Assembly: GCA_040902895.1 (NCBI GenBank) | Contig: JBBDWL010000024.1 | Span: forward strand, 124,001-188,000 | Length of the DNA stretch: 64,000 bases | Direction of reading: 5' to 3' | Origin: JALYRV01 sp040902895 | Lineage (GTDB): Bacteria > Acidobacteriota > Vicinamibacteria > Vicinamibacterales > SCN-69-37 | Program-made: the position numbers and the translations under genes | Shown: piece after piece, positions 42,535 to 49,965 of the stretch | Numbering within the stretch: the first letter of the stretch is position 1 | Layout: each line of letters starts with the position of its first letter | The notes under the pieces: model-generated | The model's input: only the letters and a program-made list of their open reading frames with translations | What the model was told of the DNA's origin: nothing | The model's database searches: none

Positions 42535-43378
42535 GGACTACTATGCCGACACATCTAGCATGACATTCACCGGGGCCATCGGCGCAATCTGCATGTTTCC
42601 GCTGCGCCTCATCATCAACACCTGCGTCGCGCTCGGCATCCATCCCAATCTGCTGACATTCGCGGGCGTCCTCATCAACGTCTATGCGGCGTACGAGCTC
42701 GCCCACTTCCGGTTCATCTCCGCCGGCGTGATCATGATCGTCGGCAACATCTTCGATTTCATCGACGGCAAGGTCGCGGCCGAAACCAACACTATCAGCA
42801 AGTTCGGCGGATTCTGGGATTCCGTGATCGATCGCTTTTCGGATCTCGCGCTGTTCGTGGGCCTGATCTATCTGTACTCGTCGAGGTTACGCACCGACTA
42901 TGTGATGGTCGCCGCGCTCGCGCTGACCTTCTCGATCATGACGAGCTATACGCGCGCGCGCGCCGAGTCGCTGATTGCGAAATGCAAGGTCGGCTTCATG
43001 GAGCGGCCCGAGCGCATCGTGCTGTTCATGATTGGGGCCTTCACGAACCGGATGGCCGCCGTGCTCTGGGTGATTCTCGTGCTGTCGGTGCTGAGCGTCG
43101 CGGATCGCGTGTTCTACACGTGGCGCGAGCTGCGCGCGCAGGAGCTGGCCAAAGCCGGCCACGTGCCGGCCCCCAAACCGACGGGGCTTCGTCCGATGAC
43201 CATTCCCGCGCGCATGATCTGGAACGCCCTGTTCTGGACGCACGATCGCGCCACATGGCAGTACGACGTCATGGTGCTGGCGATTCTGGCGTTCGTGTGG
43301 CTCACGCCGCCCGGCTGGCTCGCCGACCCCACGGCCACAGGCCCCGGCCTGATCGGCCTGCTCGGCTACATCAGGTAA
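42527..43378 (+). CDS. CDP-alcohol phosphatidyltransferase
   Basis: About 283 aa, several membrane helices. The family motif D-x2-DG-x2-AR-x8-G-x3-D-x3-D is present as DFIDGKVAAE followed by GGFWDSVID, with all four Asp but Ala in place of the Arg. It probably makes a phospholipid from CDP-diacylglycerol and an alcohol; the alcohol is unknown. Start is uncertain: ATG 42527 has GAGG 6 nt upstream, ATG 42533 overlaps the uvrC start, and ATG 42560 removes the overlap. The last codons and stop lie in a 10-bp repeat array. Confidence 0.82.
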   Translation: MAMDYYADTSSMTFTGAIGAICMFPLRLIINTCVALGIHPNLLTFAGVLINVYAAYELAHFRFISAGVIMIVGNIFDFIDGKVAAETNTISKFGGFWDSVIDRFSDLALFVGLIYLYSSRLRTDYVMVAALALTFSIMTSYTRARAESLIAKCKVGFMERPERIVLFMIGAFTNRMAAVLWVILVLSVLSVADRVFYTWRELRAQELAKAGHVPAPKPTGLRPMTIPARMIWNALFWTHDRATWQYDVMVLAILAFVWLTPPGWLADPTATGPGLIGLLGYIR

Positions 43379-43476
43379 GCGCAGGTAAGCACAGGTCAGC
43401 ACCGGTCAGTGAGGTCAGCTTTCCTCGCTTACCAGCGCTTACCTGAGCTTACCCGTGCTTACCAGTGCTTACCACT
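43371..43476. repeat. 10-bp inverted arrays joining two convergent genes
   Basis: Left arm: five units ending in GGTAAGC or GGTCAG (43371-43419, the last one 9 bp). Right arm: five exact 10-bp units beginning GCTTACC (43427-43476). The arms are complementary. The array contains the stop of the phosphatidyltransferase gene and encodes the last residues and stop of the sigma factor gene. It could fold as a bidirectional hairpin between the convergent genes. Confidence 0.88.
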
Positions 43477-44177
43477 TCCAGCAGATACCCCAGCTCCTCG
43501 TCGACGTCTTCCGGCCGCTCGACCGTCTCGCTGATCGTGTCGCGCAGCGCGCGTCCATAGTCCTGCCGCAGCCGGTGCACCGCCACGCGCAGCTGGCCTG
43601 GCGTGCCGCCGCCCGCCGCGGCCAGCTCCGCATATGAGCCTGGCTCCTCACCGGTCAGGTACGGCTTGAGCCGCGCGAAGAGATCGCCGCGGCCGCCCTC
43701 AACGTAGCGCGCCTGCACCCGCGTCATGGCCGCATCGAGCACCGCCTGCGCCCAGGTGCGCTCGTACGCGCGCTCGGGTGTGTCCTCGTCGGCCGGCTCC
43801 AGGCTGTAGCGCCGCTCGCCGTCATCGAATTCGAGTGAGAGCATCGGCGCGCCGCCGCCGCGCTTGTGCGCAACCGCCCAGTCGTGCTGGTTTGCCAGAA
43901 AGTGGCGCACTGATGAGAACAGGAACGACCGGAAGCGGCCGCGCGTGCGGTCGGCCTCGCCGAAAAATCCTTTCTCGAGCACCCGCACGAAAAACATCTG
44001 CGTGAGATCGCGCGCATCGTCGGGCGACTTGCCCGACCGGCGAATGAAGGCATACACCGGGGCCCAGTAGGATTCGCAGAGCGTGCCCAGCGCGACGTCC
44101 TGCCGCGGCGAGGCGGCGTCGGCCGCCTCGAGAATCAGGCTCCAGCGGGTGGTGGCGAAAGCGCGAGGGGCGTCCAC
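43449..44177 (-). CDS. RNA polymerase sigma factor, ECF-like
   Basis: 242 aa. Region 2 is visible as ESYWAPVYAFIRRSG, DDARDLTQMFFVRVLEKGFF and RFRSFLFSSVRHFLANQ. The sigma-4-like helix-turn-helix is near the C terminus (SYAELAAAGGGTPGQLRVAVHRLRQDY). It resembles ECF-like factors that occur beside Ser/Thr kinases in Planctomycetes and Acidobacteria. GTG at 44177 is 7 nt after a TAACAT hexamer; the frame extends to 44300 but would enter the divergent kinase gene. The last residues are encoded by a 10-bp repeat. Confidence 0.85.
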   Translation of the reverse strand: MDAPRAFATTRWSLILEAADAASPRQDVALGTLCESYWAPVYAFIRRSGKSPDDARDLTQMFFVRVLEKGFFGEADRTRGRFRSFLFSSVRHFLANQHDWAVAHKRGGGAPMLSLEFDDGERRYSLEPADEDTPERAYERTWAQAVLDAAMTRVQARYVEGGRGDLFARLKPYLTGEEPGSYAELAAAGGGTPGQLRVAVHRLRQDYGRALRDTISETVERPEDVDEELGYLLEVVSTGKHG

Positions 44178-44184
44178 GGCGCCA

Positions 44185-44190
44185 ATGTTA
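44185..44190 (-). promoter_or_regulatory. -10 hexamer of the sigma factor gene
   Basis: TAACAT on the minus strand, 7 nt before the GTG at 44177. The whole divergent gap to the kinase ATG at 44217 is only 39 bp, so both promoters must be packed here or inside the genes. A plus-strand TAGAAT at 44189-44194 is a candidate -10 for the kinase. Confidence 0.45.
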
Positions 44191-44216
44191 GAATCCGCCG
44201 ACCTTTCATTCAACTG

Positions 44217-46700
44217 ATGCCACGCCCGCGACCGCCTGTTTGGCTCTTTCTGGCTGCGGCCGCTTATCTCGCGTATTTCGGTCTGCTGATCGCCTGCCAC
44301 ATCTTCAGGCCCGACGCGTGGGCGGCGGCGGAGGCCGCGGCGGCGGAGGCGGCTCAGGTGGGCCGCCCGGCCATGGGCTGGGAAGAGCTCGAGGCCTTCA
44401 AGCTGAGATTGCCGCTGGCGGAGCCCTCGTTCGATCTGCGCCGCGATGGTGTCATGTTCGGTCTGCGCTTCGTTCAGGGCATCAGTCTTCTGCTCGCGCT
44501 GATCGTCGCGTTTCGCAAGCCGAAAGATCCTCTCGCGTTGCTCGGGGCCTGGGTGATGGCGACGGCCGGCGTCGTGTCGGTCGTGCTTCCGTCCGGATGG
44601 GCGACCGCGATGCGTTCCGTCCCGCTCGCCGCGGGAATGGCCTTATGGTTCCCGTTTGTCAGCAGCCTTGCGGCCGGCGCGCTGTTCTTCGTCTTCGTGG
44701 CGTTCTTCACACGCCAGCGCCTGCCGCTGCCGCGAGCTGCCATCTACGTCGTGCCCGCACTCGGGGCGCTCAGCGCGATTCCGCTCGCGATGCACAACAT
44801 GGCCGTCGGGTATGGATCGGGATTCCAGCCGCCGTGGGAATGGGCGCGGACGGTGCGGCTGGTTGGCGGCAACCTCATTCCCACCGTCGCGGGACTCGTT
44901 CTGCTGTTCTTTTATTACCGCACCGCGGCCGACATCGTCGAACGCCGGCGCGCAGGCGTGCTGCTGGCCGGCGGCGTCATTGGCGCCGGCGCCGGCATCG
45001 GCCTGATCATGGCGGCCGACGCGATCGAGCTGCAGCCGGGACGCTCGTTCTTTGCGTCGGGCACGCTCACCGCCGGCTCGCTGCTGTTTCTCGTCTTTCC
45101 GCTGTCGTTTTCGTACGCCATTCTCAGGCACCGGCTTTTCGACCTTGGCGTAATCGTCCGGCTGGGCCTGCGTTATGCCCTCGCCCGCCGCGTGCTGTTG
45201 TCGATCGTGCCGATTGCGGCGGCCGCGCTGACCTTCGACATCTGGAGTCATGGCGATCGCCCGCTGGGCGACGTGCTTTCGACGCGCGCCGGAATCTACA
45301 TCCTGCTCGCTGCAGCCGCCTTGACGGCACATGCTACGCGCCATCGCTGGCTCGACCGCCTCGATCGCACGTTCTTTCGCGAGCGGTACGATGCGCGGCG
45401 CATTCTGATCGATCTGGTCACGGAGCTGCGCGGCTCGCGCAGCTTTGACGAGCTCGCGAAGGTCGCGGCCACGAAAATCGAGCAGGCGCTGCATCCCATC
45501 TTCCTGGTCATCGCCGCGCGCAGCCTGACCAGCAACGAATATCATTCGGCGGCGGTGTTCAGGCCCGAGAAGGCGCCGGCGCTGCCGGCGCCCACATCGG
45601 TGCTGATGGATCTCGCGCGCGTGCTGAAACAGCCCCTCGATGTCGCTCCGGAATCGGCCGGCTGGCTCGCAGGCCGTTTGCCGGCCGAAGAACTGCGCTA
45701 CCTGCGTGAGGGCCGCGTCGATCTCATCGTGCCCATTGCCGTGCCTGATCGAGAGGGCGAGGCGCTGCTGCTGCTCGGGCCGAAACGATCGGAGGAGCCG
45801 TACAGCGACGAGGATCGCGAGCTGCTTGCCGCGATCGGCGATGCGCTCGCGGTCAGTCTGCAGAACCGGCGGCCGCCTTCGGCGCCAACGCAGCTCGACG
45901 TGGAGCTGCCCCGCATCGTCGGAGGCCGATACCGGCTCGAACGGCTGCTCGGCCGGGGCGGCATGGGCGTGGTGTACGAGGCCGTCGACATCACGCTCGA
46001 TCGGCGCGTCGCGGTCAAACTGATTCGCGACGAGCTCGTGGGATCGGAGAGCGCCATCCGCCGCTTCGAAATGGAAGCGCGTGCCGCGGCAGGCTTCACG
46101 CATCCCAACGTGATCACCGTGCACGACTTCGACGCCGGCGCGGGCCGCTGCGCGATGATCGTCATGGAGATGCTCAGCGGCCGCACGCTGCGCGCCGATC
46201 TTCGCGGCCATCCTCTTCCGCCCGCGCGTGTCGTGGCGATCATCAGGCCGGTCGCTGACGCCATCGATGCCGCCCACGCACGCCGCCTGCTTCATCGCGA
46301 TCTGAAGCCCGAGAACATCTTTCTCGCGGAAGACAGTGCCGGCGACCGCGTCAAGGTGCTCGACTTCGGCATCGCGAAGCCGCTGGATACCGGCGCCGAA
46401 CCGGGGGTGACCACGGTTGATGGCGCGATGCTGGGGACGCCGCGTTACATGGCGCCCGAGCAGCTGCGCGGCGAGCCGCCATCGACGGCCTGGGACATTT
46501 GGGCGATCGCGGTCATCGCGTACGAAATGCTCACGGGCGGGCATCCGTTCGGGGGGCCCGGGTCTGGCCGCGACCAGCTGGCGCCGCCCCTGGCCGCATT
46601 TTTCAAGCGGGTGTTCTCGAACGATCCTGCCGCGCGTCCGGCAACGGCCGGCGAACTGAAGGCACAACTCGAGGCAGCCATTGACGCCAGCGCCGTGTAG
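44217..46700 (+). CDS. Membrane sensor Ser/Thr protein kinase
   Basis: 827 aa. Residues 1 to about 390 form an N-terminal helix plus a multi-helix membrane sensor. A linker RHRLFDLGVIVRLGLRYALAR and WLDRLDRTFFRERYDAR follows, like that found in some sensor histidine kinases, then a GAF-like region (about 395-555). The C-terminal Ser/Thr kinase occupies about 568-815: GRGGMGVVYE, VAVK Lys, HRDLKPEN, DFGIAK, APEQ. It looks like a histidine-kinase sensor joined to a Ser/Thr kinase output. Divergent from the sigma factor gene, which may be its target. Confidence 0.88.
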   Translation: MPRPRPPVWLFLAAAAYLAYFGLLIACHIFRPDAWAAAEAAAAEAAQVGRPAMGWEELEAFKLRLPLAEPSFDLRRDGVMFGLRFVQGISLLLALIVAFRKPKDPLALLGAWVMATAGVVSVVLPSGWATAMRSVPLAAGMALWFPFVSSLAAGALFFVFVAFFTRQRLPLPRAAIYVVPALGALSAIPLAMHNMAVGYGSGFQPPWEWARTVRLVGGNLIPTVAGLVLLFFYYRTAADIVERRRAGVLLAGGVIGAGAGIGLIMAADAIELQPGRSFFASGTLTAGSLLFLVFPLSFSYAILRHRLFDLGVIVRLGLRYALARRVLLSIVPIAAAALTFDIWSHGDRPLGDVLSTRAGIYILLAAAALTAHATRHRWLDRLDRTFFRERYDARRILIDLVTELRGSRSFDELAKVAATKIEQALHPIFLVIAARSLTSNEYHSAAVFRPEKAPALPAPTSVLMDLARVLKQPLDVAPESAGWLAGRLPAEELRYLREGRVDLIVPIAVPDREGEALLLLGPKRSEEPYSDEDRELLAAIGDALAVSLQNRRPPSAPTQLDVELPRIVGGRYRLERLLGRGGMGVVYEAVDITLDRRVAVKLIRDELVGSESAIRRFEMEARAAAGFTHPNVITVHDFDAGAGRCAMIVMEMLSGRTLRADLRGHPLPPARVVAIIRPVADAIDAAHARRLLHRDLKPENIFLAEDSAGDRVKVLDFGIAKPLDTGAEPGVTTVDGAMLGTPRYMAPEQLRGEPPSTAWDIWAIAVIAYEMLTGGHPFGGPGSGRDQLAPPLAAFFKRVFSNDPAARPATAGELKAQLEAAIDASAV

Positions 46701-47328
46701 CCGTTGCGGCGCGACGCTCGGCTCCGGCTGGCACAGCCTGTGTGCGGGCTGCCTGCTGCGGTTGGCCACCCAGCCTGAAGCACTGTCGCCGGAATACGAG
46801 ATCGAAACGTTGCTGGGTTCCGGCCGCTCGGGCACGACATATCTCGCCCGCGCGCTGGGAAGCGCGGGGCTCCTGACTGTGAAGATCCTGGTGTCGCGAG
46901 ACGAGCGTGACATCGAGGACATTGCCGGCGCCCTTCGCCCGGATCTGATTCGTTTCGCGCATCCCGGCGTCGCGCGCACGCACGCCGTCGATCTCGATGC
47001 CGAAGGGAATCTCAGGATCGTCCGCGACTACATCCGCGGCCGCCCGCTGGCGAGCTGGGCTGAGACAGCCGCCGCGGCGGCGCGGCAACAGGCGTTCGAC
47101 GCGATAGCGGCAGCCGTCGACGCGGTCCACGCGGGAGGTCTCGTCCACGGCAATATCGCCGCGGCCAACGTCATCGTCGCGGCGGGCGGACGGCCGATGC
47201 TGGTCGATCTTGGCGCGCATCTCGCGCTGCGGGCGATCCAAGGCGCGGGACAAAGTCCCCATTTTTCGCGCGATGCCGATCGTGCGGGGCTCGAGGCGCT
47301 GCGAACTATCCTGAGCGCCTCGCCGTAA
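46681..47328 (+). CDS. Short pseudokinase with N-terminal zinc ribbon
   Basis: 215 aa. A CxxC...CxxC ribbon (CSRCG, CAGC) opens the protein, followed by a kinase N-lobe with an intact Gly loop (LLGSGRSGTTYLA) and VK Lys. The catalytic loop reads VHGNIAAANV, so the HRD Asp is missing, while the metal Asp remains as VDLG. The C-lobe is truncated soon after. TTG start at 46681 overlaps the kinase gene by 20 bp, so translation is coupled. It is probably a regulator or scaffold of the upstream kinase rather than an enzyme. Confidence 0.75.
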   Translation: MTPAPCSRCGATLGSGWHSLCAGCLLRLATQPEALSPEYEIETLLGSGRSGTTYLARALGSAGLLTVKILVSRDERDIEDIAGALRPDLIRFAHPGVARTHAVDLDAEGNLRIVRDYIRGRPLASWAETAAAAARQQAFDAIAAAVDAVHAGGLVHGNIAAANVIVAAGGRPMLVDLGAHLALRAIQGAGQSPHFSRDADRAGLEALRTILSASP

Positions 47329-47418
47329 CACCCACCTGAGCTCCGCTTCATTGCTCAACGAACGCGCGCCCTCGCCATTCCGGCGGCAGGCGTCGCAGCC
47401 CTGAGGATTGATATCGCT

Positions 47419-48048
47419 ATGAAACAACTGATCATCGCCGCCGCGATCGTCGCGTCGGTTACGACCTTTCCCGTCACCGCCTTCGCACAGGATGTGGGTG
47501 TGAAAGGCGGCGCCAACTTCGCGAAAATGAGCGGTGCCGACGACGAATTCGTCAACATCACGCAGCGCCTGGGCCTCGTGGGCGGCGTCTGGGTGCGCAC
47601 CCCCGTACGCAGCCCCTTTTCGTTCCAGGTCGAGGCTCTTTTGTCGGAGAAGGGGTTCAAGTTCGAAGACGATGTAGAGGGAATTGCGGTTTCGGGCAAT
47701 CTTCGGATCCGGTACATCGAGGTGCCGCTGCTGGCACGCGTCGACCTGGGAACATCCGGCTCGAGCCCGCGAGCCTACGTGCTCGCGGGGGCCGCGCCGG
47801 CCTTCAGGCTTGGCGACGGCCAATTCAAGGTGGAAGCTGACGGCGAAGAAGAAACAGCCGATTTCGAAGAGGTCATCGGCGAGGAGCTGAAGTCCTTCGA
47901 CCTCGGTCTGATCGGGGCGGCGGGTGTCGAATTCGGCCGCGCGCTGGTGGAAGCCCGTTACACACACGGCTTGATGGCAGCCGGCGAGGAGGACGATTCA
48001 CCCAAGCACCGCGTCTTCAGCGTGATGGTGGGCTTCCGGCTTCGCTAG
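47419..48048 (+). CDS. Outer-membrane beta-barrel protein
   Basis: 209 aa with a clear signal peptide (MKQLIIAAAIVASVTTFPVTAFA, cut before QDVGVKGG). The mature part alternates in short beta strands, with YIEVPLLARVDLG and the C-terminal strand VFSVMVGFRLR ending in an aromatic/hydrophobic pattern, as in small porin-like barrels. An acidic loop (EADGEEETADFEE) may be exposed. Specific function unknown. No array or terminator follows; the next gene converges after 3 bp. Confidence 0.82.
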   Translation: MKQLIIAAAIVASVTTFPVTAFAQDVGVKGGANFAKMSGADDEFVNITQRLGLVGGVWVRTPVRSPFSFQVEALLSEKGFKFEDDVEGIAVSGNLRIRYIEVPLLARVDLGTSGSSPRAYVLAGAAPAFRLGDGQFKVEADGEEETADFEEVIGEELKSFDLGLIGAAGVEFGRALVEARYTHGLMAAGEEDDSPKHRVFSVMVGFRLR

Positions 48049-48051
48049 CGC

Positions 48052-48609
48052 TCACGCGTCGTCGCGCTCGTCGTGCTCGCCGAGATCGAGCGACTTGCCG
48101 GCGAAATGGATCTCATGGGACGCGAGGCGATCGCGAAGAATGCGCCTCGCGGCCCCATACAGCGGCAGCGGCACGACCAGCAGCTGCGCCATCTTCCGCA
48201 CGCGATCGATCAGCACCAGGGTGATCTCGTCACCTTCCTTCCAGCGCAGGCCGTCGATCTTCCAGTACGGCACGAATCCGGAGTCCGACCAGATGCCGTC
48301 GCGATAGAAGCCGCGGCCGATGCGGCGGCTGAGCGGCACCGCATACCCGAAATACACGAACATCATGCCTTCGCCAAACACGTCGCGTGGCGGCCGCTCC
48401 TGGATCACAAGCTTCACGAAGACGAGAACGCCAAGCACCACGCCAAGTGTCAGCACGAGGCCGTAAAACGGCGGCGATTTGCCCGGCCAGGTGAGCAGCG
48501 CCGATGACCGCATGCGGAAAAAACGCACGAGCTGACCAATAAGGCGCAGGTTGGCTACGAGGAACCCGAAGCCCAGTACAAGCAGAATCAGGGACAGAAC
48601 GTTGTGCAT
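48052..48609 (-). CDS. Unknown membrane protein, 185 aa
   Basis: Two to three hydrophobic helices in the first 90 residues (VLSLILLVLGFGFLVANL, GLVLTLGVVLGVLVFVKLVI), then a soluble C-terminal domain with GIWSDSGFVPYWKIDGLRWK, a pattern that recalls small PH-like domains of bacterial membrane proteins (from memory, weak). Acidic C terminus. It lies just downstream of tdk, separated by a repeat array. Confidence 0.65.
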   Translation of the reverse strand: MHNVLSLILLVLGFGFLVANLRLIGQLVRFFRMRSSALLTWPGKSPPFYGLVLTLGVVLGVLVFVKLVIQERPPRDVFGEGMMFVYFGYAVPLSRRIGRGFYRDGIWSDSGFVPYWKIDGLRWKEGDEITLVLIDRVRKMAQLLVVPLPLYGAARRILRDRLASHEIHFAGKSLDLGEHDERDDA

Positions 48610-48641
48610 CAGCGGCTATCCGCTTAGACACCAGAAAGCAG

Positions 48642-48695
48642 GCTCCAGACTCCGGACTCCAGCAGATCTGGAGTCTGGAGCCTGGAGCCTGGAGC
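48642..48695. repeat. Inverted heptamer array after tdk
   Basis: Left arm, three 7-bp units (GCTCCAG, ACTCCGG, ACTCCAG) at 48642-48662. A 5-nt spacer follows, then a right arm of four units (CTGGAGT, then CTGGAGC three times) at 48668-48695. It begins 4 bp after the tdk stop and would form a strong hairpin in the tdk 3' region. There is no T-run. Confidence 0.88.
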
Positions 48696-48699
48696 CTGT

Positions 48700-49269
48700 T
48701 CATTGTCCGATGGTCGGGTCGAAGCAGTCTCGACAGCGGGCTTCGTAGGCGCCGGTGGCGCCGACGAGCACGCGCTCGCGGCTCGCGACAAGCCGCTGGG
48801 TGTGATTGGCGGGTCCGCCGCAGACCATGCAAATCGCCAGCGTCTTGGTGATGTATTCGGCGATCGAGAGCAGCGCGGGCATCGGCTCGAACGGACGGCC
48901 GAGGTAATCCTGATCGAGGCCGGCCACGATGACGCGGCGCCCCTGGTCGGCGAGCGTGTTGACGACGGCGGGAAGCTCCTGGTCGAAGAACTGCGCCTCG
49001 TCGATGCCGACCACTTCCGTTTCGTCGAGCACGGCCTCGAGCAGCTGGCGCGAGCTTGCCACATTGTTCGAGCCGATCTTCATCTCGCTGTGCGAGGTGA
49101 TGTGGTCGTCGCTATACCGGTTGTCGATGGCCGGTTTGAAGATCTGCACCTTCTGCCGGGCGATCTGCGCGCGGCGCAGCCGTCGAATCAGTTCTTCGCT
49201 CTTCCCGCTGAACATCGAGCCGGCAATGACTTCAATCCAGCCGCCGCGGTTTCGCTGAGATACTTCCAT
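48700..49269 (-). CDS. tdk: Thymidine kinase (type II)
   Basis: Salvage enzyme that phosphorylates thymidine. 189 aa. P-loop GSMFSGKSEELIRRL, Walker B-like GIDEAQFF, and a zinc site with CMVCG and CRDC near the C terminus. Substrate lasso residues follow. ATG at 49269 is directly after the heptamer array that follows efp, so efp and tdk may be one transcription unit. Confidence 0.95.
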   Translation of the reverse strand: MEVSQRNRGGWIEVIAGSMFSGKSEELIRRLRRAQIARQKVQIFKPAIDNRYSDDHITSHSEMKIGSNNVASSRQLLEAVLDETEVVGIDEAQFFDQELPAVVNTLADQGRRVIVAGLDQDYLGRPFEPMPALLSIAEYITKTLAICMVCGGPANHTQRLVASRERVLVGATGAYEARCRDCFDPTIGQ

Positions 49270-49272
49270 AGG

Positions 49273-49342
49273 AAATTCAAAATTGGCAAGTTGAAAGTTG
49301 AAAGTTCAATTTTGAATTTTCAACTTACCAACTTTCAATTTA
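49273..49342. repeat. Ten-unit heptamer array with a strand switch, AAAGTTG family
   Basis: Exactly ten 7-bp units in phase between the efp stop (TAA is part of the last unit) and the tdk start. The first five are A-rich (AAATTCA, AAAGTTG and similar); the last five are their complement type (AATTTTG, AATTTTC, CAACTTT). The array is therefore an inverted repeat with no spacer. Same unit family as 31007-31034. Confidence 0.9.
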
Positions 49343-49906
49343 CGAGGCTCGCCCCAGATATTCCCCGGTCTCCGTACTGACGCGAATCATGTCGCCGACG
49401 TTGACGAATGACGGCACGTTGACGACCAGGCCGGTTTCGAGCGTCGCCGGCTTGATCTGTGCGCTGGCCGTGGCCCCCTTGATACCGGGCGACGTGTCTG
49501 TGACCTTCAGATCGACCGTGACCGGCAGCTCGATGCCGACCGGCTCGACGTCATAGAACTCGACCGTGATGGTCATCTCGGGCAGCAGATAGTTCGCCGA
49601 GTCGCCGAGCGCTTCTTCGTTGATGTGGATCTGCTCGTAGTTCGACGTGTCCATGAAATAAAACGCGTCGCCGTCGCGATAGAGATACTGCATTTCGCGC
49701 TCGTCCAGAATCGCGCGCTCAACATCGTCCTCGGCCCTGAACTTGTGATCGGCGAGCGACTTGCTGCGGATGTTGCGCAGCTTCGACTGCACGAAGCCGC
49801 GCTTGTTGCCAGGGGTGAAGTGCTGCAGCTCGAGGACGCGGAACAGATCGTTCCCCATCTTGATCAGCATGCCTTTCTTCATCCGTGTGGCTTGAATCGA
49901 ACCCAT
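49340..49906 (-). CDS. efp: Elongation factor P
   Basis: Rescues ribosomes stalled at proline runs. 188 aa, three OB/KOW-like domains, normal length from ATG 49906. The tip loop reads HFTPGNKRGFVQ: aligned without gaps to the Lys-type loop (PGKGQAF), the position of the modified Lys34 is Asn, with Lys one residue later. C-terminal landmarks are IKGATASAQIKPATLETG and VPSFVNVGDMIRVSTETGEY. The promoter shares a palindromic -10 region with the divergent hsp20 gene. Confidence 0.94.
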   Translation of the reverse strand: MGSIQATRMKKGMLIKMGNDLFRVLELQHFTPGNKRGFVQSKLRNIRSKSLADHKFRAEDDVERAILDEREMQYLYRDGDAFYFMDTSNYEQIHINEEALGDSANYLLPEMTITVEFYDVEPVGIELPVTVDLKVTDTSPGIKGATASAQIKPATLETGLVVNVPSFVNVGDMIRVSTETGEYLGRAS

Positions 49907-49950
49907 ATGACAGTGGCACTCCGGGGCTCCTGAGTAGAGCCCGAACAGCC

Positions 49951-49960
49951 GATTATAATC
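49951..49960. promoter_or_regulatory. Palindromic -10 shared by efp and hsp20
   Basis: GATTATAATC is a perfect palindrome that reads TATAAT on both strands. On the plus strand TATAAT (49954-49959) ends 6 nt before the hsp20 ATG at 49966, a leaderless geometry. On the minus strand it serves efp with a leader of roughly 40 nt. Neither side has a clear -35. Confidence 0.55.
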
Positions 49961-49965
49961 GAACG

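Noticed and set aside
44643..46979. A 778-codon open frame on the minus strand opposite the membrane kinase gene
   Set aside because: It is a mirror of GC-rich third positions; it has no recognisable domain, and the plus strand carries clear kinase motifs throughout.
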